Shown: positions 41,495-51,749 of the stretch, piece after piece | Numbering within the stretch: position 1 is the stretch's first letter | How the letters are laid out: each line of letters opens with the position of its first letter | NCBI GenBank assembly: GCA_033557465.1 | Contig: CM066048.1 | Coordinates: forward strand, 13,864,305 to 13,928,304 | Origin: Ichthyophis bannanicus | Taxonomy: Eukaryota > Chordata > Amphibia > Gymnophiona > Ichthyophiidae | Direction: 5' to 3' | DNA: 64,000 nucleotides | Position numbers and translations under genes: made by a program | Notes under the pieces: model-generated | What the model was told of the DNA's origin: nothing | Databases searched by the model: none | The model's input: only the letters and a program-made list of their open reading frames with translations

Positions 41495-42250
41495 CTTTCC
41501 TTGGCTAAATCCATGTTGGCTGTCTCCCATTAAACCATGACTATCTACATGTCCAGTAACTTTATTCTTTATAATGGTTTCTACCATTTTGCCCGGTACT
41601 GACGTTGGGTTCACCAGTCTATAGTTTCCCGGATCACCTTTTTAATAATTGGCGCTACACTGGCCATTCTCCATTCTTCAGTTACTACAGATGATTTTAA
41701 TGATAGTAGGTAGCAATCTGATATCGCTTTTCTTTCAGCACCCTGGGATTTATACTATGTCCAGGAGATTTGCTACTCTTTAGTTTATCAAATAGTTGTA
41801 ATACATCTTCCTTGGCAAGGGTAACATGCCTACATCATCTTCAGTAGAGACTGAAACAAATAATTTATTCAGTTTCTCCACTATGACGTTGTTCTCCTTT
41901 AGCACCTCTATCATCTAATGGTCCAACTGATACTCTCACAAGTTTTTTGCTACCAATGTACTTGAAAACGTTTTTATTATGCGTTTGGGTCCATGGCAAG
42001 CTTCTTTTCAAACTTTCTCTTTGCCTGCTTTATCAATGCCTTGCATCTAACTTTCCAATGCTTATGTTTCCCGTTTTCGTCATTTGGCTCCTTTTCCCAT
42101 TTCCTGAAAGATGTTTTTTTTGGCTGCAACGGCTTCTCTGACCTCATCTTTAAACCATGCTGGCAGTCGTTTGGTCTTCCTTTCACCTTTTTTAAAACTT
42201 GGAATACATCTGGTATTGTTCAACAACGCTCATGCTTGATGTAAACCTTT

Positions 42251-42419
42251 AACCTTTGCAGCTGTTCTTTTTAGTTTTTCTTAATTATTTCCCCATTTTA
42301 TTATAGTCACCTATTAACTGCTTACACAGCAGATATATAGAACTATTGACTGAAGTGATGGAGTCTTGAATGGGGGTGTGGTGAAGGCATGGCTGGGGCA
42401 TCCCCAGGAACTTGGAGTG
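42251..42419. other. Short unassigned spacer
   Basis: This lies between the CR1 5' edge and the SINE head; no motif is recognised. Confidence 0.4.
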
Positions 42420-42846
42420 ATGGAGTGGGGATGGTGGTTAGAACAAGGAGATAAGAACCAGTGAAGTCAGGGTTCAAATCCTGGTTCTTCCACTGATGCT
42501 TCTTGTGACCTTAAGAGCATAAGATATGCCATACTGGGTCAGACCAAGGTCCATCAAGCCCAGTATCCTGTTTCCAACAGTGGCCAATTCAGGTCACAAC
42601 TACCTAGCAGTTTCCCAAAGAGACATACAGGTGCCACAATGCTTATATTGGGGTAAGCAGTGGATTTCCAGGGTCCTCTTTAATAATGGTTTATGGACCT
42701 TTCCTCCAGGAACTTGTTCAAACCTTTTTTAAACCCAGCTACGCTAACAGCTTTTACTACATCTTCCTGTAATTCCAGAATATGATTATGCATTGAGTGA
42801 AAAAATATTTTCTCTTATTAATCTTAAACAGGTTACACTGTATCTT

Positions 42847-42980
42847 CCTTATCGTCCCTCCAGTCTAGTCCGAGACCTCTGGGTTTAAGCACCTCCTCCC
42901 GCAGCTTTGGAGACTAAGGACATCACACTTTTCCGTGACACCAGTATAAATACACTAGGGACCGCCTTCCCTCTTCAGTA
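42847..42980 (+). repeat. Left inverted terminal repeat with TATA box (DIRS 42847)
   Basis: This pairs with 48614-48725. It contains TATAAATA at 42945-42952, well placed for a promoter reading toward gag. The mirrored copy in the right repeat lies at 48642-48649. Confidence 0.88.
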
Positions 42981-43791
42981 GTCTCAGTCTCCATTGCAGC
43001 TGGAGGAGGCATGAGCCTAGGGGTTGGGCTCACTGGAGCAATTATTTAAGCAGTTGATAGGTTAGCTAGTTAGTTAGGGTATTGTTTAAAAAAAACGCTA
43101 CTGCCTTTATTTCTTCCTTTGCCTTTAGTGAGGTAATGTGCCTTTAAGTGCTGGTAGCTGGCCCAGCGCTCGGAAAGTTCCTCAACGGTGTGACAAGCAA
43201 GTAATCCCCCTCTCTCCCTCCTCCCGGGCGTTTTTACAAGCTCTGGGAAGTGTGTGGGAGGGTTTGATGGGGCCTGCGGCTCCCGAACCCGAGGATCGGG
43301 TGAGGAGCCGTGGAGGAGGATGCGCACGAGGCGGTCAGCCCTTTGGCGCCAAGGACCCAGTGGCCGCAGCGGTCTTTGCCACCAGTCGGGAAGCGCAGGC
43401 CGGAGGAACGGTCCTCGCTGGTTACTTCATTTTCTGAGGTGAGCCAGGCAGGGTGCAGTGAGCCGGGGCCGTAGAGAACGTGAGTCGCAGAGCCTCGGGC
43501 AGATGCGGCTCCAGCTGCGTGCCGTCGCTGGGGGAAGTGCGGCTGGATAAGAAAGCTGCCATTTGAGAGTGTGTAGGCCCGAAGCACGTGCGGTTCGCGC
43601 GGGAAAGTGCGGAGGGCCGTTTTTTCTTGGTAGCTTGGGCCTCTCAGCTTGTAGTCAGTGGGGTCTTAAAAAAAAAACAAAATCCCGAAGACAAGGTTTT
43701 CAACGGTGCAGTCAAGGAGTATTTATCTTTGGTGTTTGGGGCGGCAGCGCTAGTGGGGGGGGGGGGGGCAGAGGCGCGGCAGTTCTCAATT

Positions 43792-45200
43792 ATGCCTTCC
43801 AAGCCCCAGTGTGTGATGTGTGGGGCTAGGAGGAGCTCAGTCTCGGCAGAGGGGGTATGCCGAGGGTGTTCGCAGGAAGCGGCGGGGGGGGGGGGGGAGG
43901 GAGGCGGAGACACAGCTTTCCAAGGGGGAGGTTTTGGGGTCTCCAGAGTTTCCTTCTCCTGTCGGGCTGGCTATAGAGCCGGCGCCGGGGCTTTCTAAAG
44001 CAGCGGAGCCAGCCAGTTCGCATCCGGTGATGTCGGGGGGGGGGGGCGCTGGTGGCTATCTTTTCACAGGATTTCATTGCCCTTCTCCACCAGGCTCTGG
44101 GGAAGCAGGCTGGGGAGGAAGTGGATGAGGACCCAATGCGTAAGCATGCAGGGGACCTCATGGAAGAGGGAGCGGATGCCGTTCCTCGAAAGAAGGCGAG
44201 ATTAGCAGACAAGGCGGATCATGCGGAGGGCTCTGACTTCCTGTCGGAGAACTTGGTTGATTCGGATATGGATTTGGATCTGGAGGAAGGCGAAATAGCA
44301 GAGTCCGAAGATCAAGCGCGGGTCGTTCGGGTCTTTCGGCGGGAGGAGTTACCGGCGCTAATTTCAGGGACGCTGAAGGCGCTCAACATGCCGACAGCGG
44401 AGCAAGCGGCGGACATGTCGTTGGAGGACTCACTGTTACAGGCGGTGCGGAAATCCCAGAGGGCCTTCCCAATCCATAGGGTATTTAAAGAGATGATACA
44501 GGAAGAATGGGATACGCCCGAAGCGGGGTTGAAAGGGGCCAGAGTAATGTCGTGGCTCTGCCCACTGCAGGAGATAGATGAGGACCTCTTCAAATCCCCT
44601 AGGGTAGATGCAGCGGTTTCGGCGGTCACTAAGAAGACCACGATTCCGGTGGAAGGCAGTTCAGCCCTGAAGGACTCTCAAGATAGGCATTTGGATACGT
44701 TGTTGAAACAGGTCTTTGAGGTCAATGCCCTTTCCATGCATGCGTCTATTTGTGGGGCATGGGTGGCAAGGGCATGCCTGTGTTGGTCCCAAAAGATAAA
44801 AGGGACATCGGAAGCCGGGGCGAATGAGGAGGCGGCCCGATTAGAATCGGGGGCGGCTTATTTGGCTGATATTCAGTACGATCTCATTTGCGGTCTGTCT
44901 AAAAGTATGGCGTCGGTAGTGGCGGCCCGTAGGTATCTGTGGCTGCGTAACTGGGCAGCAGATGGGGCGTCCAAGGCGAGGCTGGCTAAGCTCCGTTTTC
45001 GAGGAAAGCTCCTGTTTGGTGAGGACTTGGATAAGTTGGTTAAGGATCTTGGTGAGTCTAAAGGGGGAAGATTGCCTGAGGATAAGCAGAAGCAGGGTCC
45101 TTCTAGAAGCCAGCAGAGGGAGTTTCAGGCGCCTGACAAGGTTTGGTCATTTCCAGAGAGGACGTTTCCAGTACCGATCTCAGGGGTTTCGAGGGTTTAG
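43792..45200 (+). pseudogene. DIRS gag (family B), frame broken at two G tracts
   Basis: From the ATG at 43792 the protein starts MPSKPQCVMCG and has Cys-x2-Cys-x12-Cys-x2-Cys. The frame shifts at a G14 tract (43884-43897) into the 43820 frame, and again at a G12 tract (44035-44046) into the long frame 44052-45200. The long part has an acidic segment (LDLEEGEIAESED) and a C-terminal domain ending FGEDLDKLVKDLGE. Without the two tract-length changes the gag would be a single frame of about 470 residues. Confidence 0.8.
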
Positions 45201-47138
45201 AGGAGCAGGTAGAGGTTTTGGAGCCTCCCCTTCCTCGAATCTCAAGAAATCTCAATGATGCGAGGGGGGCCCAGGCAGGGGTAATACCCGTGGGAGGGCG
45301 GCTGCGGGAGTTTTACCCTGTCTGGGCCCAAATCACGTCAGATCAGTGGGTGTTGGAGGTCATTCAGAAGGGATATGCTCTAGAGTTTTTTCGGCCAGTA
45401 CGGGAGGCCTTTGTGCTGTCAACGTGCAGGATGAGTGTAAGACTCAGGGCCGTTCAAGAGACAGTAGAGAACTTGTTGTCTCTCGGAGCGATAATACCGG
45501 TTTCGGGGGACCAATGCGGATCCGGTCGATACTCCATATATTTTGTCGTACCAAAAAAGGAAGGGTCCTTAAGGCCCAACCTGGACCTCAAGGGAGTCAA
45601 CAAGTGCCTGAAGGTTTCGCATTTTTGCATGGAAACGCTACGGTCAGTTATCGTAGCAGTGCGGCAAGGAGAGTTTCTCATGTCACTGGATCTCTCGGAG
45701 GCGTATCTGCATATCCCAGTCCGGGTAGAGCACCAGCGGTTTCTCCATTTTGCCGTCCCCATGGGGCACTTTCAGTTCCAGGCGTTACCCTTCGGCTTGG
45801 CTACGGCGCTGCACACCTTTATCAAGGTAATGGTGGTGGTGGCGGCGGCGTTGCGGAAGGAAGGCGTCTTGGTACATCCGTACCTGGACGACTGGCTCAT
45901 TCAAACAAAGTCAAAGGACAAAAGTGTGGAAGCGACCCGTCGGGTGGTTCAATTTCTGCAGAGCCTAGGATGGGTAGTGAATATGGCAAAGAGCAAGTTG
46001 GAGTCCTCTCAGGAGTTGGAGTACTTGGGAGCGAGCTTCGACACGAAGGTAGGCAGAGGTTTTCTTCCACACGCTCGGGTTTTGAGGTTGAGACAGCTGG
46101 TGCGGGAGGTTTTGAAGGCAAGCGCGCCGTCGGCCTGGCATTATTTGCAGCTCTTGGGCACGATGGTGGCGATGCTAGAGTTAGTTCCGTGGGCGAGAGC
46201 GCACATGCGGCCCTTGCAGAGAGCACTCCTCAGAAGGTGGTCGTACCAGTCAGATCAGCTGTCTCGGCGGCTAGTCTGCCCGGCACAGGCGAAATAGGCC
46301 TTGCAGTGGTGGCTGTCTCCGGGGCATTTGGAAAAGGGCATGCCGTTGGAGTCGCCAGAGTGGAGGCCACTGACGACAGATGCCAGTCTGTTCGGCTGGG
46401 GGGCGCACTACGACAGGCAGTTTGCCCAGGGTCAGTGGTCCGAGCTGGAAAGGAAATGGTCGATCAGCAGGCTAGAGCTGAGGGCAGTCACGTTAGCGTT
46501 AAGAGTTCCTACAGCTGGTGCAAGGAAAGGCAATTCGGGTACTGTCCGACAACGCCACAGCAGTGGCATATATCAATCACCAAGGGGGCACCACCAGTGT
46601 GGCTCTCGAGGAGGAAGCGGAGGAGCTTCTCGGTTGGGCGGAGTTGCATCTGGAGGTGTTATCGGTGGCACATATGGCAGGAGTAGGCAATGTGGCGGCC
46701 GATTTTTTGAGCAGAGTCAAGGTGGATCCAGGGGAGTGGATCCTGCATCAGGAAGTGTTCGAGTTGCTGGTTCAGTGTTGGGGGCCTCCGGTGATGGACC
46801 TAATGGCGACATTCGATTCAGCAAAGGCAGAGAGGTTTTACAGCAGACGAAGAGAGCGGATGTCCGAGGGCCTGGATGCTCTGATTCAGAGGTGGCCGGA
46901 AGGGCAGCTCCTGTATCTGTTCCCACCGTGGGTGCTAATCGGTCAGGTGTTGCAGCGAATCGAAAGGCACAAAGGTCTGGTGGTTCTAATTGCCCCGGAT
47001 TGGCCGAGAAGACCATGGTATGTGGACCTGGTGCATCTTCTGGTGGAACCACCTTGGAGGCTACCGGTCAGGGACGATCTGCTGCGGCAGGGTCCCTTAC
47101 ATATGCCTCAGGTGGATCGATTTTCGCTTACGGCCTAG
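45143..47138 (+). pseudogene. DIRS reverse transcriptase-RNase H (family B), one stop and one frameshift
   Basis: The RT is open from 45143 to a TAG at 46295-46297, with SLDLSEAYLHIP, LPFGLATALHTF and catalytic YLDD. The frame then reads the start of RNase H (TTDASLFGWGAHY, LELRAVTLAL) to about 46500, where a frameshift moves it to the 46518 frame (SDNATAVAYI, AADFLSR). The post-RNase H domain follows (VMDLMATFDSAKAERF, YLFPPWVLI) to 47138. The 5' end overlaps gag by about 58 bp. Confidence 0.86.
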
Positions 47139-48194
47139 CTCTTGAGAGGACTAGGTTGATGGCCAAGGGTTACTCAACAGCGGTTATTTCGACGTTGTTG
47201 AAGTCCAGGTGTAGGTCGACTTTGATGGCCTATGTCCGGGTATGGCGCATTTTTGAGGCTTGGTGCGCCGAGAGGCAAATGGTAGCATTAAGGGCGTCGA
47301 TTTCGCAAATTCTAGCATTCTTACAAGATGGTTTCGATAAAGGGCTTGTGGCGGCGTCCCTTCGAGTGCATTTGGCAGCGCTTTCTTGTTATCGCGGAAA
47401 GGTCCAAGGGATGGTGTTGGGGATCCATCCAGATGTTAGGAGGTTTTTGAGGGCCACCGCGCTCTTGCGTCCTCCTTGTAGGAATCCGGTTCCGACCTTG
47501 GATCTTAACGTAGTGCTAGATGCGTTGATAGGAGCGTCTTTTGAGCCCTTGGCTAAGTCTACTTTGAAGGATCTTACGCTCAAGGTAGTATTTTTGGTAG
47601 CTATCTCGTCGGCAAGAAGAATTTCGGAGTTGCAGGCTTTATCGTGTAAGGAGCCTTTTTTGTCTTTCTATAATAACAAGGTGGTTTTGCGTACTGTTCC
47701 GTCCTTCTTGCCAAAGGTCGTATCCATGTTTCATGTGAATCAGGTCGTATCCTTGCCAGCCTTCAAAGGGGGGGCAGGGATAAGGTCAAAAGTCGACTTC
47801 ATCAGCTGGACGTTAGTCGAGCGTTAAGTGTTTATATTCATAGGACAGTCTCGTTAAGAAAATCGGAGAGATTGTTTGTCTTGTTTGGGGGGTCACGACA
47901 AGGGGAAGCGGGTCTAAGGCCTCGATTGCAAGGTGGATTAAAGAAGCTATTGAGTCAGCATATATTTTGAAGGTCAAGGCAGCGCCGAAAGGTCTGAGAG
48001 CTCATTCAACTAGGGCGCAGGCGGCCTCATGGGCAGAGTATAGTTTGGTACCTGCAGTAGAAATTTGTAAGGCGGCAGCGTGGTCATCACTGTCGGCCTT
48101 TGTTAAGCATTACAGGATTGATGTGCAGGCTGAACAGGATGTGAGATTTGGATCAGCGGTCCTTCAGGCTGGTCTGGCAGGTCCCTCCTGTTGA
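47139..48194 (+). pseudogene. DIRS tyrosine recombinase (family B), frameshifted
   Basis: The frame ending at 47827 reads the N-terminal domain and the first catalytic Arg (SARRISELQAL). After a frameshift near 47830-47960 the end is read at 47967-48194 with His-x-x-Arg (HSTRAQ) and HYR holding the nucleophilic Tyr. The coding frame lies -1 relative to the RNase H frame, as in the intact element at 39986. Confidence 0.84.
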
Positions 48195-48214
48195 ATTTGC
48201 TTTACTGCTCTGTT

Positions 48215-48310
48215 ACATGCCCAGAGGTCTGGGACTAGACTGGAGGGACGATAAGGAAGGTTAAATTAGACTTACCTGCTAATTATGGTTCCTTAAGGAA
48301 CTCCAGTCTA
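48215..48310 (+). repeat. Internal complementary region (circle-junction copy)
   Basis: The left half, ending acgataagg, is the complement of the left terminus ccttatcgt (42847). The right half, from aaggttaaattag, is the complement of the right terminus ending taacctt (48780). The halves meet directly at about 48260. Confidence 0.9.
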
Positions 48311-48613
48311 GTTCCATATCCCTCCCGAGTTCTGGTTTCATAGATGGTAGCCTGAAGGATGTCAATGGATAGCGCTCAGTTTGGCTGAGTCTTGGTAGGC
48401 GGCGGTCTCTAGAAAGAGGGAGGGTTTTGGCTGGTCTTGTGCACATAAGAACAAGAAGGTTCCTTTCCGTAGCTCTCTGGTCACCGGCCAGGTGCTTAAG
48501 GTTTATTAGCAGTTTCTTTTGTATATAAAGTTACACAGTTATGAAGTTCAATGATGTTTTTGAAAAACTTTCTTCTTACTCATTGCTCTGGTGAGTCTGC
48601 TTTGTCAATAGGT

Positions 48614-48780
48614 TACTGAAGAGGGAAGGCGGTCCCTAGTGTATTTATACTGGTGTCACGTAAATGTGTGACGTGCTCAGTCTCCAAAGCTGCGGGAGGA
48701 GGTGCTTAAACCCAGAGGTCTGGAACTAGACTGGAGTTCCTTAAGGAACCATAATTAGCAGGTAAGTCTAATTTAACCTT
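48614..48780 (+). repeat. Right inverted terminal repeat (DIRS 42847)
   Basis: This pairs with the left repeat, with small differences such as an extra stretch near 48655-48675. Its last 50 bases (from ttccttaagg) pair only with the internal complementary region. Confidence 0.88.
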
Positions 48781-49380
48781 CATTTCATGTCCCCTAGTCT
48801 TTCTACTTTCAAAAGCAATCGATCTACGTTTATCTGTTCCACTCCATTCATTAATTTATAGACCTATATCATATCTCCCCTCAGCCGTCTCTTTTCCAGG
48901 TTGATGAGCCCTAACCTTTTAAACCTCTCTTCATAGGAGTATCCTTCCATCCCCTTTACCATTTTTGTGCCTCTTCTCTGTACCTTTTCTAATAACGCTA
49001 TATCCTTTTTAAGATACAGCGACCAGATGTACACAATATTCAAGGTGCGGTCTCACCATGGAACGATACAGAGGCATTATAATATTCTTTGTTTTATTCT
49101 GCATTCCTTTCCTTTTGATACCTAGCATTCTATTAGCCTTCTTGGCCGTGGTTGCATGCTAGGCAGAGGGTTTCAATGTGTTATCCAGATGACGCCTAAA
49201 TCTTTCTTTTTCCTGGGTTGTGGTTCCTAATGTGGAACCTTGGGCAGGTCATTGGCTCAGGTACAAAACTCTTGACTGTAAGCCCTCTGAGGATAGGAAA
49301 ATACATTCAGGTATAATAGGTAACTCACTTTGAGCTACAAACAAAAAGGTATGAGCTAAATCCAAATAAACTACACCTCT

Positions 49381-49552
49381 GCAGGTAGGACATGACTGCC
49401 TTTCCCCAGGTGCTGTAGATGCCCCCAACAGTTACCATAGAGGTTTTGTAGCTACCGTGGATTAAACTATGCAGTTAATGTGCATTAACTGGAAAACTAG
49501 CTATCTCTGACTTTATTTAGGCTCTTTTTACTAACCCACGTTAATCACTACT
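49381..49552. other. Unassigned spacer
   Basis: No gene or repeat is recognised between the SINE tail and the L2 3' end. Confidence 0.4.
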
Positions 49553-49870
49553 ACTACTACTACTGCACATTTGTATAGTGCTACAAGACATACACAGTGC
49601 TGCACAGACACATGTAAAAATCGGTCCCTGCCCATCAGAGCTTACAGTCTAGTAAAGACAGACAACAGTAGCTGTAGAAACGGGATAAAACTGGGGGGAA
49701 TGCTAAGGAAACACAAAGGAGATCAGGGGAGTCAAGATACGAAAGCGGCAATGAAGAGGTGAGTTTTCAGCCTGGATTTGAAAAGTGTCAGAGAAGGCAC
49801 CTGACATACAGACTCAGGTAGTTTGTTCTAGGCATAACGAGCAGCAAGATGAAAGGAGCGAAGTCTGGAG

Positions 49871-50860
49871 TTAGCAGTTGAAAGAAGGGCACAGATAGAA
49901 GTGATTTGCCAGAAGAGCAGAGTTTCCGAGGAGGGGTGTAGGGAGAGATAAGTGAGGAAAGGCAGAGTGACTGCACTTATAGGTCAGCAGGAGAAGTCTG
50001 AACTGGATGCAGAAACGGATGGGGCGCCAATGAAGTGACTTGAGACGAGGGATAATATGAGCATGACGAGGCTGACGAAAGATTAGCCGCACAGCAGAGT
50101 GTTGAACAGATTGAAAGGGAGAGAGTTGATTCAGATGGAGACCAGCAAGGAGTAGGTTACAATAGTCTAGACGGGAGGTGACTAAGGAGTAGATGAGTGT
50201 CTTAATAGTGTGTTTGGAAAGGAATGGCTGAATTTTGTTGATGTTAAAGAGAAAGAAACGGCAGGTTTTAGCTATCATTTGGATGTGTGTTGAGAAGGAG
50301 AGAGAGGAGTCAAAGACAATCCCAAGGTTGCAAGATGAGAAGACAGGGAGAAGTAGAGAGTTATCCACAGAGACTGAGAAAGGAGGAAGGGGAGAGGAGG
50401 GTTTAGGGGGAAAAATAAGAAGCTCAGGTTTGGCCATGTTCATTTTCAAGTGGTGGTGAGACATCCAAGCAGCAATGTCAGAAAGGCAGGCAGAGATCCT
50501 GGCCTGGATTGTCGGAGAGATTCCAAGTGTAGAGAGGTAGATTTGGGAGCCATCACCGTAAAGATGGTACTGAAAGCCATGGGAAGAGATGAGCACACCA
50601 ATGGATTGGGTGTAGAGAGAGAAAAGGAGTGGACCCAAGACACATCCTTGGGGAACACCAACTGAGAGTGTGATAGCAGTAGAGGAGGATCCACCAGAAC
50701 AAACACTGAAAGAACAATGGGAGAGATAAGAAGAGAACCAGGATAGCACAGAGCCCTTAAAACCAAGCAAGGATAAGGTATCAAGGAGAAGGTTATGGTC
50801 AGTAGTGTCAAAAGCAGCAGAAAAGTCAAGGTCAAAGTCAAAGTCTACTGGTTGGGGCAA
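49871..50860 (-). pseudogene. L2 reverse transcriptase with mutated catalytic box
   Basis: The frame has [42 protein letters not shown] and LKSLHWRPI, the standard L2 series. The catalytic box reads Tyr-Gly-Asp-Gly (50549-50560) in place of Tyr-Ala-Asp-Asp, so the second catalytic Asp is lost and the RT would be dead even though the frame is open. The SINE separates it from the RT fingers. Confidence 0.85.
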
Positions 50861-51126
50861 GGTACTTCAGGCTGGAAGGTCGAGGGTTCAAATCCCACTA
50901 GAGGACAGCAACCTTGGGTCGGAAGGACTGGGGTTTCTAGTCCCACAGGTGCTCCTTATGGTCTTGGGCAAGCCACTTAACCCTCCATAGCCCATGTTCC
51001 CTGTAAAATAGTTATCTCCAAGTTATAATGCCCTGTTCAATGTAATTTCAGTTTGTTCAATGTAAACCGCACTGATGCAGAATAGCGCGGTATATAAGAG
51101 AATGTAAATAAATAAAATAAATAAAT
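50838..51126 (+). mobile_element. tRNA-like SINE with an L2-type 3' tail
   Basis: The head has a B box (gggttcaaatccc), the body continues cttgggcaagccacttaaccctcc, and the tail reads aaaccgcactgatg, then atagcgcggtatata and (TAAA)n. The tail matches the 3' end of the L2 at 14930-14990 on its sense strand, suggesting use of that LINE's RT. It lies between two RT motifs of the host L2. Confidence 0.82.
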
Positions 51127-51300
51127 AAATAAGTATGAGGGTTGAGTAAAGGCCCTTGGATTTTGCCAGGAACAGGTCACTAGAGACTTTGGCAAGAGCC
51201 ACCTCGGTAGAATGTAAAGGACAAAAGTCAGATTGTAGAGAATGCAGAAGGGCTTGAGAGGAGAGAAAGTGGAGGGCATGGGAGATTGTAGGTCAGCCTG

Positions 51301-51604
51301 GGCATGTGTAGTGTGGACTCGAACATTTTCATATATTCTGAACTCAGAAGAAGGGAAAATGTTGTCAGTGAAGCTCTCTGAGACTAAGCAGAAAATGAGA
51401 AGGATCTTATGTACTGGGAAAAAGTGCAAATCCCTCTTGTCCTGGTAGGCCACATTTATGCTTGGTAAACCCAGAGGGGATATGCTGCCATTTTAATATT
51501 CATTTGATAAGCATTTTTCAGCCTGCGTGATGTAAGCAAAGCTGTCTTGGTTTTTCTTTTGCTTCACTCTGTTTTGGTAACTCAGCATTTGCAATTTTTG
51601 ACAG
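51301..51604. other. Unassigned; intron upstream of host exon
   Basis: No repeat is called with confidence. The last 60 bases form a pyrimidine-rich tract before the acceptor at 51603-51604. Confidence 0.4.
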
Positions 51605-51749
51605 TGTGCCCTCAGATGACCCTTCCGGAGAGTCCCTAATCATGAGCCCCTTGGATTACGAACGTATCAAATCTGCATCCCGGTTCTTGACGAAGGAAGA
51701 GCGAGAGACAGCTCGCCAGGCCATTAATGAACAGAAGACACTTTTCCTG
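51605..51749 (+). CDS. Host exon, CFAP45-like cilia protein (tentative)
   Basis: A 145-bp open stretch is flanked by a good acceptor (atttttgacag) and donor (gtaggaa). It starts with one base of a split codon and ends in phase 0. It encodes about 48 residues including SGESLIMSPLDYERIK and LTKEERETARQAI, a charged helical segment. The SLI-SP-D-ERI pattern with a following LT-EER is what I recall from CFAP45 (CCDC19), a microtubule inner protein of motile cilia; I cannot run the search, so the symbol is left blank. It matches no repeat in the window. Neighbouring exons lie outside or beyond the repeats. Confidence 0.72.

Larger units (their letters stand above)
35802..42250 (-). mobile_element. 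CR1 LINE, split by DIRS elements
   Basis: A short CR1 piece (35802-35875) and a longer one (41495-about 42250) are separated by the DIRS element 35876-41494. Joined, they match the RT finger region as read inverted at 25560-25665, with no base missing and none duplicated. The longer piece reads, on the minus strand, a Lys-rich endonuclease-RT linker and PTSVPGKMVETIIKNKV. Another DIRS relic abuts the short piece at 35801. Confidence 0.8.
42847..48780 (+). mobile_element. DIRS-like retrotransposon, family B, complete but decayed
   Basis: The 5,934-bp element has terminal repeats at 42847-42980 and 48614-48780 and an internal complementary region at about 48215-48310. Gag, RT-RNase H and recombinase occur in the usual order, but each is broken. 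Exact insertion into CR1 without duplication is visible at both ends. Family B differs from family A in its ITR sequence, gag and recombinase (HSTRAQ in place of HNVRAM). Confidence 0.92.
42512..49240 (-). mobile_element. CR1 LINE, 5'-truncated, split by a DIRS element
   Basis: The 3' tail is at 42512-42846 and the C-terminal coding part at 48781-49240. The join gtatctt/catttcatg matches the uninterrupted CR1 phrase at 22545-22565 with no base gained or lost. The coding remains (HLEYC region inverted near 49040, KRRLRGD near 48880) carry indels. Confidence 0.85.
42420..49380 (+). mobile_element. tRNA-derived SINE split by CR1 and DIRS
   Basis: The head (42435-42511: tggtggttagaac, then B box gggttcaaatcct) ends cttgtgacctt. 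At 49241 the body continues gggcaggtcattggc and runs to an A-rich tail (aaatccaaataaa, about 49380). Joined, it reads like a MIR-type body (tgaccttgggca). The CR1 inserted between has acctt on both sides, a probable 5-bp target duplication. Confidence 0.75.
49553..51300 (-). mobile_element. L2-clade LINE with (AGT)n tail, split by a SINE
   Basis: The 3' end on the minus strand is agtagtagtag (49549-49564), unlike the TAAA-tailed L2 copies, so it is a separate subfamily. Coding runs from 49871 to about 50834, is interrupted by a SINE (50838-51126) and continues with LHSTEVALAKV-type RT sequence to about 51300. Confidence 0.82.

Noticed and set aside
43138..43790. Frames in the left part of the 42847 DIRS element before gag
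   Set aside because: They lie in the leader, lack the Cys-rich head and are not kept in related copies.
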